Below, piece by piece: positions 8,849 through 17,003 of a DNA stretch of 64,000 nt. The notes under the pieces are model-generated. The model saw only the letters and a program-made list of their open reading frames with translations, was not told the DNA's origin and made no database searches. A program made the position numbers and the translations under genes. Position 1 is the stretch's first letter. Each line of letters starts with the position of its first letter. This DNA comes from Methylotenera sp. (GTDB taxonomy: Bacteria; Pseudomonadota; Gammaproteobacteria; Burkholderiales; Methylophilaceae), in NCBI GenBank assembly GCA_030652995.1, contig JAUSAG010000024.1:1-64000 (forward strand). The letters are read 5' to 3'.

Positions 8849-10270
8849 TCAATCACTTAAAATTTGCGCCTTTATTAGTGGGGACTTGTTTACATAAACC
8901 ACTTTAAAAGCCTGTAAGAACGTATTATACAGGGATGTGTCATCTTTCCAATTTCGCATAAAGCGTCGCAAGTCTTTTGCATGGGCTTTTAACGCAAAAT
9001 ATTGATAATGATGTTGCTGCATACTGTCTAAATCAATCAACATAGGACTGGTGCCTAACATTTTGATATTACTGAACTTCATATCACCATGAGATAGTTT
9101 TAGCAGATAAAGACGATAGAACAACTGGACGATCTCCTTAACAGCCTCATCACTCACCGCAGGGTCTTTAATCTGTGCAAAATAGGTCGCCACATCTGGC
9201 GCTTCTATATATTCACTTAAGAAGTAAGCCTTTCCTCTTAAGTTAAAATCGCGCTGCTCGATTAGCGCGATAGGTTTAGGGGTGTGAATCCCCAAAAACT
9301 TTAAGCGATATGCATTCGCCCAAGAAGCAGATGCGCGTGTTTGGCGAAACATCCTACTTAAACGATGTGTCACGTTTTTGATGTTATAGCGCTTAATCAC
9401 GACATCAGCATCATCAAATTTAACCAATGCTACCGTACAAGTGTTACCGCCTTTAAGCAAGCTAGCCTTAGCAATCAAAGCATCAAGCTTCTCAGTTTCT
9501 GAAGGAATAAGTAAGTTTGAAAAATCGCTAGCCCTAGCGATAAAGCAATCTCGATACTGATGGATATTGACATCCGTGCACTGGCGAAACACTTTTTTAT
9601 CCGCATACATCGATGCGATTTTTTGACGATAAGCATTGACCAACTGAGGTACATTAGCTCGATACGGAAAGGAGTTCCAGCCTCGAGTTTGCGCGTAAAT
9701 AGTCAACAAGTCTTCAATCCAAGATTCAATATCTAAAACATCAAATTTCGATAATAATAAACTCAGATTCTGCAAAGCAGTCTTTTGATCTAACCTTGCA
9801 TAATGACGTATACCGTCTCCATCAATCGTATAAACATGCTCAGTTGTGGCTAAAAAATTCTTTGGGTACAAATCTGTTTGTAGCAAATTAGCTTGATGAT
9901 GGCTTGCCACCACCTTTACTAACTTGACGGCCAAATCAAAGCGGCTCTGCTGACTCGATGCAGCTAACAACTGCTCTGTATTCACAGCGTCAGCAATAGC
10001 GGTAAAAATCAATATATATGCCAATGCGCCATCAATACTAGACTCGTCTTTGTGTAGCAAGGATGGCGTTAAAATGTTTGCTGCTACCAAATAATTAACG
10101 CCAGCCAAGTCTCTTAAATAATGCTGCTTGGCACGAGCACCATGAAAAACTTTAGCAAAGACTGTTTGCCCGTTCCAAACGCCACGCACCACTATGCGCT
10201 GATGCGGAACTGTGCGCACAATAGCCTCAACTTGAATGGGCTCTGAGTTATGTAATAAAATTTGCTGCAA
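8849..10270 (-). CDS. Tandem kinase-like protein (LPS kinase / InaA-type fold)
   Basis: 473-aa protein with two successive Kdo/heptose-kinase-like (protein-kinase-fold) segments. The first, about residues 1-190, has a degenerate catalytic loop LQTDLYPKNFL followed by a DGDGI metal-binding motif. The second, about 255-473, has a fuller SHGDMKFSNIKML followed by LIDLDSMQ. In this family HxDxxxxN and the following Asp are catalytic, so the second half looks active and the first, with Thr for His, may be weakened. The gene is in the same direction as the carbamoyltransferase, 47 bp upstream of it. It may phosphorylate a core sugar; specificity is unknown. Confidence 0.7.
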   Translation of the reverse strand: MQQILLHNSEPIQVEAIVRTVPHQRIVVRGVWNGQTVFAKVFHGARAKQHYLRDLAGVNYLVAANILTPSLLHKDESSIDGALAYILIFTAIADAVNTEQLLAASSQQSRFDLAVKLVKVVASHHQANLLQTDLYPKNFLATTEHVYTIDGDGIRHYARLDQKTALQNLSLLLSKFDVLDIESWIEDLLTIYAQTRGWNSFPYRANVPQLVNAYRQKIASMYADKKVFRQCTDVNIHQYRDCFIARASDFSNLLIPSETEKLDALIAKASLLKGGNTCTVALVKFDDADVVIKRYNIKNVTHRLSRMFRQTRASASWANAYRLKFLGIHTPKPIALIEQRDFNLRGKAYFLSEYIEAPDVATYFAQIKDPAVSDEAVKEIVQLFYRLYLLKLSHGDMKFSNIKMLGTSPMLIDLDSMQQHHYQYFALKAHAKDLRRFMRNWKDDTSLYNTFLQAFKVVYVNKSPLIKAQILSD

Positions 10271-10601
10271 GCTAATGACTTAAATGATTATAGTTTTTAG
10301 AGTTTAGAATTAAATATAGTAGTTAAAACAAGTTGCTTACAATGCAAGCACACGTCGAAATCAATTTACCATCAAAAGATTTGCTGAGGCTTCACGCGCC
10401 ATTTTGTACTTTGCAACGCATGAAAATAACAAACATAATCTTATGACATCACTCTGATTATAACTTCTAGGTTTACTTTTCCATGTGATTATTAATGGCA
10501 ATTGTGAATGATGAATTTTAGATGAAAATTATCCTATCAAGTTTCATGTAATAATAGCGCTTAGCTTTTATCCGCCACCCCAACCCCATCACTACTGCTC
10601 G
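10271..10601. other. Gene-free divergent intergenic region
   Basis: 331 bp between the divergently transcribed tandem kinase and acyltransferase genes. It is AT-rich and presumably holds both promoters. I see no convincing ORF, RNA gene or strong hairpin in it. Confidence 0.5.
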
Positions 10602-11480
10602 GTGATTAAACACATTATCCATATGCTCATATTTTTTAGCAAACTCTTAGCTTTTTTACCACTACCTTTTATCCACCAAATTGCAAAAGCGCTTGGTTGG
10701 ATGTTGTACTTCTGTAACGCCAAAAGCGCACGTATACAACGCAGTAACATTTTGCAGAGTGGTCTATGTAAAGATGAATCTGCGCTCAAGCAACTGATCA
10801 ATGCCAACGTCACAGAAACAGGAAAGTCATTATTAGAGTCCCTAGCGATATGGGGGAAAAGTGAATCAGAGCTTTCCACCCTAGTCAAAAGAATAGACGG
10901 TTGGGATGATGTAGAAGCTGCATTATCATTGGGTAAAGGTCTTGTCTTTTTAACGCCTCACCTAGGTTGCTTTGAGATAACTTCTATTTGCTACGGCTCA
11001 AAACATCCGGTGACTGTGCTTTATCGACCACCCAAGTTAAAATTTCTACAGAATCTGATTGTAAAAGGCAGATCACGTACAGGCGTTACGCTTGCTGAAG
11101 CAAATGCTAACGGTGTACGCAAGCTTATGCAGGCACTTAAACGTGGCGAAGCAATCGGCATACTGCCTGACCAAATTCCAGCTGAAGGCGAAGGCGAATG
11201 GGCTGACTTCTTTGGCAAACCCGCTTACACCATGACTTTAGCAAGTAAATTAGCAGAAAAAACTGGCGCTAAGGTAATGATGGTATTCGGGGAAAGACTC
11301 AGCAACGGAAGCGGCTATCATATTTATTTTAATAAAGTAGATTCAATCGCCACACCTATTTTATTAAACCAAGCAATTGAGCAGCAAGTCGCACAAAAGC
11401 CAGAACAGTATTTATGGCAATATAACCGCTACAAGGCAAGACGCCACGCTATGCAGAAATTGAACGCTCCGAAAGACTAA
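10602..11480 (+). CDS. LpxL/HtrB-family lipid A acyltransferase
   Basis: 292-aa lysophospholipid acyltransferase superfamily member that probably adds a secondary acyl chain to lipid A at the inner membrane. Visible features are a hydrophobic N-terminus (residues about 8-30), the catalytic H(x)4(D/E) box in TPHLGCFEI (about 120), the substrate motif VLYRPPK, and LPDQIP. The open frame begins with GTG at 10602; an in-frame ATG at 10623 is an alternative start. It is convergent with the glycosyltransferase-kinase gene, with 8 bp between stops. Which acyl chain and position it uses cannot be told. Confidence 0.88.
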   Translation: MIKHIIHMLIFFSKLLAFLPLPFIHQIAKALGWMLYFCNAKSARIQRSNILQSGLCKDESALKQLINANVTETGKSLLESLAIWGKSESELSTLVKRIDGWDDVEAALSLGKGLVFLTPHLGCFEITSICYGSKHPVTVLYRPPKLKFLQNLIVKGRSRTGVTLAEANANGVRKLMQALKRGEAIGILPDQIPAEGEGEWADFFGKPAYTMTLASKLAEKTGAKVMMVFGERLSNGSGYHIYFNKVDSIATPILLNQAIEQQVAQKPEQYLWQYNRYKARRHAMQKLNAPKD

Positions 11481-11488
11481 GCAATTAC

Positions 11489-13480
11489 TTAGTAGTCTAC
11501 GGCTTCCCTCTCCGCTTTCACTCTTTTTTGGAACTTATCGCTATTAAACCTAGTGTATAACTTATGTGCGCGCTTATTAACTTGTTGCCAAAACTTTGCA
11601 TCTTGCGGCAAATAGTGCGCCTTAAATATATCCCAGTCTTGCGCAGTAAAGCCGTAATCCATGCATGAGAACATCAAACCGGCAATGTCTTTGCGCACAG
11701 CACTGCCATGTACAGGCTGGTGATGTAGCACTCGATGTAGATCTAATAAATAAAACTCAGTGTCTTCCGTAACGATAACATTGCGCTGCAGTGCAATATG
11801 ACACAGATAGAAATCGCGATGACTTAAACCTGCACCATGAAAACGCTTGGCTAACTTAGCAACAGCAATCAACATAGCCTGGCGCCCTGTTTTGCTAGGC
11901 GGATTTGTCCCCCATGTTTTACAAATGTCTTCTAATGAAACAATGTCACCTAAGTCTTCAGTTAGCAAGAATGACTGTTGTGTAGCAGCACACTGCCCGC
12001 TTACACCATAGGCTGCAATTGGCGTTGTGCGTATACCTAAGGTAGTGAGCGTTTGTATCGCATGCACTTCTGTCATTGCACCTATCACAGGGCGCTTTGC
12101 ACTTAAATAGTTTTTAACGAGCTCTTTCCAACCCACACCACCATGCTGCTTAACAAAGTATGAGCGGTCACTAAGACCCACACGCATGGTTTTACGATTT
12201 GCAGCAGCGCGTACAGTAAACCCACTCAGCGCCATAAAATCATCAAACAACATGTCTTTTAATTGTGCATCATGCTCAGGCGCAATCCATAACAAAAGGT
12301 CTTTATTGTTCGTATCCGAGGCTACTTTAAGTGGTGATTTTTTCATGGTATCTGCAATATTAGTCAGCATACGCGCCTCCGCTTGACCTGGATTATGCTG
12401 CATGAGTTGCTGCGCATAATATCGCCCAGCTTCTTGGTAAGCCTGACGATGCTCTTGCAGTAAATTAAGCAAAGCTACGTCAAGAGCATCCTGTGAGAAT
12501 GGTGACTTTAGGACAACGCCAGCCTGTGCTTGTTCAATATGAGAAGCATATCCACATTGGTCGGTGGTAATGACTGGCAAACCACAAGCCATCGCCTCTA
12601 ACAGCACATGGCCAGCTAATTCACGTCGCGCGGGATGTATCATCACATCACTCGCCTGCATTAGCTGAGGAATATCATCACGACCACCCAGCACTTTAAT
12701 TTGCGACGCTAACCCTAACTCCGCAATTTGCTTATTCAAATGCTTCGCTGAGTCTTGTCCAATAATTAACAGTTTCACCTGCTGGCGCAACGCATCGGGC
12801 AAGGCATGCAAAGCTAGCACCGCACGATCTGCTCCTTTAGTTTTAAAACCAGACCCAACTAATAATAAAACCAAATCTTCAGCTTTGAAGCCAAAACTTG
12901 TACGCATATCTGTGCGCAATAATTGACGCTTGTCCATATCTACGTCACTAGGCATACCGAAACGCAGTTGCGATAAAAATGGAGGTATTAGGTGAAAACG
13001 TGCATCGGGGGTGTGATACCAACGTTGGAATAAGGACTGCTCAGCCTGAGTCAGCGTTAAAATATGACAGTGTCCGCTCACATTAAAAATAGCATCTTCT
13101 GCCCGTTGAAACCACTTAAACCTAGGGGTATAGCGATACCACCAAGGCCGCTCGTCATTAGCTTTGGCTACAAAGCAAGAGTCGGCTGCGAAATACACAT
13201 CCAAGCCCGCCATCCGATTGAAACCTACGATCAAATCCACGTGGCTTTCGTTTATTTCTTGCTGAATATTTTGAATCAAATTTTCATGCTTCTGATGATT
13301 GAACCACCCCATACTCTCACATATCACTACTTTTAGATTATCTGGTTTCTCACCCTGCCATTGCCCAGTAAAAACAGTGACTTCATGACCTAGAGCAATG
13401 CAATCTTGTGCGATACGCAACATATCGCGCTGCACACCACCATAAGGAAAATATTTAAAGATAATAAAAGCGAATTTCAT
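11489..13480 (-). CDS. Fused LPS glycosyltransferase (WaaG-like) and heptose kinase (WaaP-like)
   Basis: 663-aa two-domain protein. The N-terminal half (about 1-375) is a GT4 glycosyltransferase with the WaaG-type start YFPYGGVQRDMLRIA, the donor-site LLVGSGFKTKGADRA and the HPARRELAGHVLLEAMACGLP E(x)7E motif. The C-terminal part (about 390-663) is a WaaP-type kinase with YFVKQHGGVGWKE, the catalytic SHRDFYLCHI and YLLDLHRV. In enterobacteria waaG and waaP are separate adjacent genes. I chose the start at 13480 (MKFAF...) because the frame upstream would run into waaC and WaaG proteins begin at this point. It is divergent from waaC with 28 bp between the starts. Confidence 0.88.
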   Translation of the reverse strand: MKFAFIIFKYFPYGGVQRDMLRIAQDCIALGHEVTVFTGQWQGEKPDNLKVVICESMGWFNHQKHENLIQNIQQEINESHVDLIVGFNRMAGLDVYFAADSCFVAKANDERPWWYRYTPRFKWFQRAEDAIFNVSGHCHILTLTQAEQSLFQRWYHTPDARFHLIPPFLSQLRFGMPSDVDMDKRQLLRTDMRTSFGFKAEDLVLLLVGSGFKTKGADRAVLALHALPDALRQQVKLLIIGQDSAKHLNKQIAELGLASQIKVLGGRDDIPQLMQASDVMIHPARRELAGHVLLEAMACGLPVITTDQCGYASHIEQAQAGVVLKSPFSQDALDVALLNLLQEHRQAYQEAGRYYAQQLMQHNPGQAEARMLTNIADTMKKSPLKVASDTNNKDLLLWIAPEHDAQLKDMLFDDFMALSGFTVRAAANRKTMRVGLSDRSYFVKQHGGVGWKELVKNYLSAKRPVIGAMTEVHAIQTLTTLGIRTTPIAAYGVSGQCAATQQSFLLTEDLGDIVSLEDICKTWGTNPPSKTGRQAMLIAVAKLAKRFHGAGLSHRDFYLCHIALQRNVIVTEDTEFYLLDLHRVLHHQPVHGSAVRKDIAGLMFSCMDYGFTAQDWDIFKAHYLPQDAKFWQQVNKRAHKLYTRFNSDKFQKRVKAEREAVDY

Positions 13481-13508
13481 TTGTAGAATTGTATGCGAAA
13501 ATATCAAC

Positions 13509-14483
13509 ATGAAACGTATTTTGCTGGTTAAAACCTCATCACTTGGTGATGTCATACACAATCTGCCTGTAATCAATGATATTTTGCATCATCACCCAGA
13601 TGCGCATATTGATTGGGTAGTTGAAGAAGCATTTGCTGACATTCCGCGCTTACACCCAAAAGTGAAGAACATTCACCAAGTGGCAACCAGGCGCTGGCGG
13701 AAAAATCTATTAAAACAAAACACATGGCATGAAATACGCGAATGTAAACATTTACTTTCAGCTCAACCCTACGATGCAATCATCGATACACAAGGGTTGG
13801 TAAAGAGTGCAATCATTGCTTGCGGCGCATCAGGACAAAGATATGGGTACGATAAACACTCTATACGTGAAGCATTTGCCAGCCATTTCTATCAACACAC
13901 CTATAACATTTCATACCAACAGCATGCTGTGATTCGCAATCGCTCATTGGTGGCTCAAAGCTTGGGTTACATTATTCCCAACGGCGCACCAGACTATGGC
14001 ATTCATGCCCCTCTTTTAGAGATTGAATCTCTTAACATCGAGATTAACAACCCTTATGTGATTGGCTTACATGGTACTAGCCGAGACAGTAAGTTATGGC
14101 CTGAATCGCATTGGATTAGTTTAGCAGCAGCGCTTAAAGCACAACAATTAAAACTATTGCTACCTTGGGCCAGTCAGGCTGAATATACACGCGCGCATAG
14201 AATCGCTAGCGTAGCGACCAATGCGCTTGTATTGCCTAAGCTTAGGATTGCACAATTAGCCAGCCTAATTTCAAAAGCACGCTATGCAATCGGGGTGGAT
14301 ACAGGTTTATCTCACCTCAGTGCGGCTTTAAGCACCCCCACTGTTGCCATCTATACGGATACCAATCCTGAACTTACAGGCGTCATGGCAGGTGCCAACG
14401 CCCCCGCCATTAACCTAGGCAACATTAATGCGGTTCCTAATGTTGATGAAGTTCTCAAAGCACTAGAAGCACTATCAACTTAA
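13509..14483 (+). CDS. waaC: ADP-heptose:LPS heptosyltransferase I (WaaC)
   Basis: 324-aa GT9 enzyme that adds the first heptose onto Kdo of lipid A-Kdo2. The N-terminus MKRILLVKTSSLGDVIHNLP is the classic WaaC start. IDWVVEEAFADIP, IIDTQGLVKSA, LHGTSRDSKLWP and GVDTGLSHLSAAL follow in the normal order. Its divergent neighbour adds the next sugar and a phosphate to the same core, and waaF/hldE/gmhA are 10-13 kb to the left. The start codon lies 28 bp from the start of the divergent gene, so the two promoters must overlap. Confidence 0.95.
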   Translation: MKRILLVKTSSLGDVIHNLPVINDILHHHPDAHIDWVVEEAFADIPRLHPKVKNIHQVATRRWRKNLLKQNTWHEIRECKHLLSAQPYDAIIDTQGLVKSAIIACGASGQRYGYDKHSIREAFASHFYQHTYNISYQQHAVIRNRSLVAQSLGYIIPNGAPDYGIHAPLLEIESLNIEINNPYVIGLHGTSRDSKLWPESHWISLAAALKAQQLKLLLPWASQAEYTRAHRIASVATNALVLPKLRIAQLASLISKARYAIGVDTGLSHLSAALSTPTVAIYTDTNPELTGVMAGANAPAINLGNINAVPNVDEVLKALEALST

Positions 14484-14577
14484 AATTCAGTCCTGATGAC
14501 CAGTGAAAAACTTATTTTAGAGAATAAAAGAATTCAATCCATATATGCATAATGCAAGATTTTTAGAAGGTAATTCA

Positions 14578-15501
14578 ATGACTCAACTAAATCCGACTGA
14601 ATATAACCTTGAAGAAGTCCTCACATGGTTAAAAGAAAAAGACTACCGCGTTACACGCCCTTTTGTTGAAAGGTCATTCTATTCTGATGCACCGCCGCCA
14701 GCCAAATTGGTAAAGGCTGCCATTCTCGACACGGAGACAACCGGTACTAATCAATTAACGGATAAGATCATTGAATTGGGCATTGTGATTGTTGAGTATT
14801 GCCCTGAGTCTGGGCAGGTCTACCGCGTATTAGAAACATTTAATGAGCTTGAATATCCAGGGATGCCTATTCCGCCAGAATCAACATTGATTCACCATAT
14901 CACTGATGAGATGGTGCACGGTAAAACAATCAATGATGAAGCTGTCGAATCACTTATGGCGGATGTATCTCTAGTGATTGCACACAATGCATTTTTCGAC
15001 CGAGGTTTTGTTGAATCTAGACTGCCATTATTTAAAAAGAAATCATGGGCATGTTCATATGCGCAAGTGCCATGGAAGGCGGAAGGCATGGGTAGCTCAG
15101 GATTAGAGTTCTTAGCTTATCGCTTTGGCTTTCATTATGCCGGCCATCGTGCTTCTATCGACTGCCATGCTTTACTTGAAGTATTGCAATCTGAATTGCC
15201 GGCGTCAGGCGTTAAGGTGATGAAGATGCTACTAGAAAAGGCACGACTGCCTGAGACCAAAGTCTGGGCACTCAATGCGCCATTTGACAATAAAGATAAG
15301 CTTAAAGAACGTGGTTATCGCTGGGACGCAGAACGAAAGATATGGAATAGCGCACTGCCACAGGCTGAATTGCAGTCTGAGGTTGACTGGTTAAGAGCTG
15401 AAATCTATAACAATCGACCATTCAAGCTGGAACTAGAAAAGATCGATGCGTTTAATCGGTTCAGTGCAAGGCGTGGTGCTGTTGAGCTTGTGAATTATTA
15501 A
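14578..15501 (+). CDS. DnaQ-like 3'-5' exonuclease
   Basis: 307-aa DEDDh-type exonuclease. Exo I is LDTETTGTN, Exo II is the AHNAFFDRGFVE segment, and Exo III is the GHRASIDCHALLEVL segment with the catalytic His and Asp. A C-terminal extension after residue about 215 (KERGYRWDAERKIWN...) is shared by some bacterial stand-alone exonucleases. It resembles the Pol III epsilon domain but is not dnaQ itself, being far longer in the C-terminal part. I prefer ATG at 14578 over the upstream ATG at 14545 because AGAAGG lies 7 nt before it. Role is probably DNA repair or nucleic-acid turnover. Confidence 0.82.
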   Translation: MTQLNPTEYNLEEVLTWLKEKDYRVTRPFVERSFYSDAPPPAKLVKAAILDTETTGTNQLTDKIIELGIVIVEYCPESGQVYRVLETFNELEYPGMPIPPESTLIHHITDEMVHGKTINDEAVESLMADVSLVIAHNAFFDRGFVESRLPLFKKKSWACSYAQVPWKAEGMGSSGLEFLAYRFGFHYAGHRASIDCHALLEVLQSELPASGVKVMKMLLEKARLPETKVWALNAPFDNKDKLKERGYRWDAERKIWNSALPQAELQSEVDWLRAEIYNNRPFKLELEKIDAFNRFSARRGAVELVNY

Positions 15502-15536
15502 ACCACTTCAGGTGTAGCATAATTTCATCATCACAG

Positions 15537-15577
15537 TGATTGCAATGATTGCAACCCACATGTTAATATGCTATCAA
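15537..15577 (+). promoter_or_regulatory. Promoter and tandem-repeat operator of the FitAB-type pair
   Basis: TTGCAA (15549-15554) and TATCAA (15572-15577) are spaced by 17 bp, 25 bp before the antitoxin ATG. A 9-bp tandem direct repeat TGATTGCAA x2 (15537-15554) overlaps the -35 box. That is where an RHH antitoxin would bind for autoregulation (inference). Confidence 0.55.
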
Positions 15578-15601
15578 TGATTACACATTAAGGAGTTGGA
15601 A

Positions 15602-15820
15602 ATGGCTACTAATCTTGTCGTTCGCAATATTGATGAAGACGTTGCTTTTGCACTAAAGCAACTGGCGGCTTCCCATGGACGCAGTGCTGAAGCTGAGCAT
15701 CGTGAAATTTTACGTGCCGTTTTAACAAGACCGCATCGTCGTTCATTTGCCGAAGTACTAGCGAGCATGCCTAACGTTGGTTTGGACTCAGACTTTGATT
15801 TCCGCAATAGCCAAGCCTAA
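15602..15820 (+). CDS. FitA/VapB-type antitoxin
   Basis: 72-aa ribbon-helix-helix antitoxin that should neutralise the PIN toxin encoded 2 bp downstream and repress its own promoter. The N-terminal NLVVRNIDEDVAFALKQLAA is the RHH DNA-binding part typical of FitA/StbC-like proteins, followed by HGRSAEAEHREILR; the C-terminal tail would wrap the toxin. I place the start at ATG 15602, with AAGGAG (15590-15595) 6 nt upstream, rather than the TTG at 15596 that would overlap that ribosome site. Confidence 0.85.
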   Translation: MATNLVVRNIDEDVAFALKQLAASHGRSAEAEHREILRAVLTRPHRRSFAEVLASMPNVGLDSDFDFRNSQA

Positions 15821-15822
15821 AC

Positions 15823-16251
15823 ATGTATTTAGTCGATACTAATGTGGTCAGTGAAGCTCGTAAAGGTAAAAAAGCCAATACAGGCGTGCAGAAATTTTGG
15901 AAAGAAGCTGATCCAGCCGACATCTATATTTCAGCTCAGACCATAGGTGAGATTCGACGAGGCGTTGAAAACATTCGCTATCGTGGTGATGCTAGTCAGG
16001 CTGAGCTATTGGAGGCCTGGTTGGATATTGTTGTCACGCAATATGCTGACCGTGTGCTGAGTTTTGATGTGGACTGTGCGCAGGTATGGGGGAAGCTGAT
16101 GTCTCCACATCCGCAACACCCAATCGACAAGCAGATTGCATCGATTGCGCTTATTCACAATATGACTGTAGTCACGAGAAACGTAGTAGATTTTGAGAGC
16201 ACAGGCGTTCAACTAGAAAATCCATTCGTTAACACTACAAACTATAGCTGA
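15823..16251 (+). CDS. FitB/VapC-type PIN-domain toxin
   Basis: 142-aa PIN-domain ribonuclease, the toxin of a type II toxin-antitoxin pair. The acidic active-site residues are visible: Asp in MYLVDTNVVSEARKG (residue 5), Glu in QTIGEIRRGVE (about 49), Asp in HPIDKQIASIA and the late Asp in TRNVVDFE. IDKQIA and the overall length fit FitB. It follows the antitoxin gene by 2 bp and must be translated from the same message. It lies just outside the left end of the island, so it belongs to the chromosomal flank or to an older insertion. Confidence 0.87.
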   Translation: MYLVDTNVVSEARKGKKANTGVQKFWKEADPADIYISAQTIGEIRRGVENIRYRGDASQAELLEAWLDIVVTQYADRVLSFDVDCAQVWGKLMSPHPQHPIDKQIASIALIHNMTVVTRNVVDFESTGVQLENPFVNTTNYS

Positions 16252-16521
16252 TATAAACTCTAACCACTAAATAAAGACCTCTGTATCACAAGTACCATCC
16301 AAACCTCTGATTACCGACGGGCAGCTAATTCGCCTGAGTTAGGCTGAAGCCCTAACGCTTAACATTTCTTTTCATAAGGAAAAAGACACCATCCATCGGC
16401 ACGTAAGCTAAATTGGGATCAACTTGATGCATGGTTAAATACTGACTATTTCCCCAACTTAACTTATGCACAAGAACGTAACCTCTGGGAAATTTCAATT
16501 CCTGAAAATTAAAATCAGTAT
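16252..16521. other. Intergenic chromosomal flank before the island; no convincing gene
   Basis: Between the toxin stop and the terminator. A 77-codon minus-strand frame (16352-16585) crosses both the terminator hairpin and the attachment repeat, so I do not accept it as an intact gene; its last ~55 codons might be a gene remnant. A GTTAGGC-TGAA-GCCCTAAC palindrome lies at 16338-16356. Confidence 0.4.
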
Positions 16522-16554
16522 AAAAAAAACGCCCCAATCTTCCGAGAGGGGCGT
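16522..16554 (-). terminator. Intrinsic terminator, probably the original terminator of tRNA-Met
   Basis: On the minus strand ACGCCCC/GGGGCGT (16529-16535 with 16548-16554) is followed by eight Ts (16522-16529 on the complement). It lies 6 bp beyond the left attachment repeat. Before the island inserted it would have stood right after the tRNA-Met CCA end, which is where a tRNA terminator belongs. Confidence 0.75.
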
Positions 16555-16573
16555 CTGTAATGGTGGGAAAGAG
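16555..16573. repeat. Left attachment repeat of the island (att copy without the tRNA)
   Basis: CTGTAATGGTGGGAAAGAG matches 45291-45310 (CTGTATTGGTGGTGAAAGAG) except for one substitution and one 1-nt gap. The right copy is the 3' end of tRNA-Met plus 6 downstream bases. A direct repeat of the tRNA 3' end at the far side of a tRNA-adjacent integrase is the standard footprint of site-specific integration. The mismatches suggest an old, decayed or divergent site. Confidence 0.65.
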
Positions 16574-16635
16574 TCCCCAAAACAAATGGCTGATAGCATT
16601 ATTGTTAAATGATTATAAGATTATTATTTCTATAA

Positions 16636-16657
16636 ATACCGTCAAATATACCGTCAT
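16636..16657. repeat. Two ATACCGTCA repeats near the island left end
   Basis: ATACCGTCA occurs at 16636-16644 and again at 16648-16656, with a 12-bp period. The same 9-mer occurs three times at the integrase end (45124-45132, 45176-45184, 45189-45197, in either orientation). Repeats restricted to both ends of an element are candidate arm-type integrase or excisionase binding sites. Confidence 0.6.
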
Positions 16658-16960
16658 ACTTAATAAGTTTTAACTTGATCATTTATATTGAGCTACATTA
16701 TTTTAGGTAGGCTTACCACTAAGGCATTAGCTTAGACATTATGGCAGAACTTGCACTATCGCATCGAGCAGATAACGTTGCAGATCCAACTTAGAGCCAC
16801 GGCAACTTGCACGAAAAAAGTTCTTATGCCGTACGTAAGGTTGGGCAATTTACATTAATCAATATTCGACTAATTTCATACAACTCTTAAGTCTAAATTA
16901 TGGACATACCACGATGCATTCTTATTAAAACATTCACTAGTGGACTAGGTTTGTGATTCC

Positions 16961-16982
16961 TGGTATCTTGGTTGGTATCTTG
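16961..16982. promoter_or_regulatory. Tandem 10-bp repeat just upstream of the cytosine methyltransferase
   Basis: TGGTATCTTG occurs at 16961-16970 and 16973-16982, ending 21 bp before the methyltransferase ATG. The 8-bp palindrome CACTAGTG lies further upstream at about 16935-16942. Spacing of about one helical turn fits an operator or a doubled promoter element. I see no separate controller gene nearby, so autoregulation would have to involve the methyltransferase or a host factor (inference). Confidence 0.4.
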
Positions 16983-17003
16983 ATAAATGAATAGACTTTT
17001 AAA

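Noticed and set aside
16338-16356. GTTAGGC-TGAA-GCCCTAAC palindrome resembling paired attC core boxes
   Set aside because: Only 4 nt separate the boxes and there are no L boxes or central stem as in a real attC.
16352-16585. 77-codon minus-strand ORF at the island left border
   Set aside because: It runs through the terminator hairpin and the attachment repeat, which encode the first ~25 residues; no ribosome site. At most the 3' part is a gene remnant.
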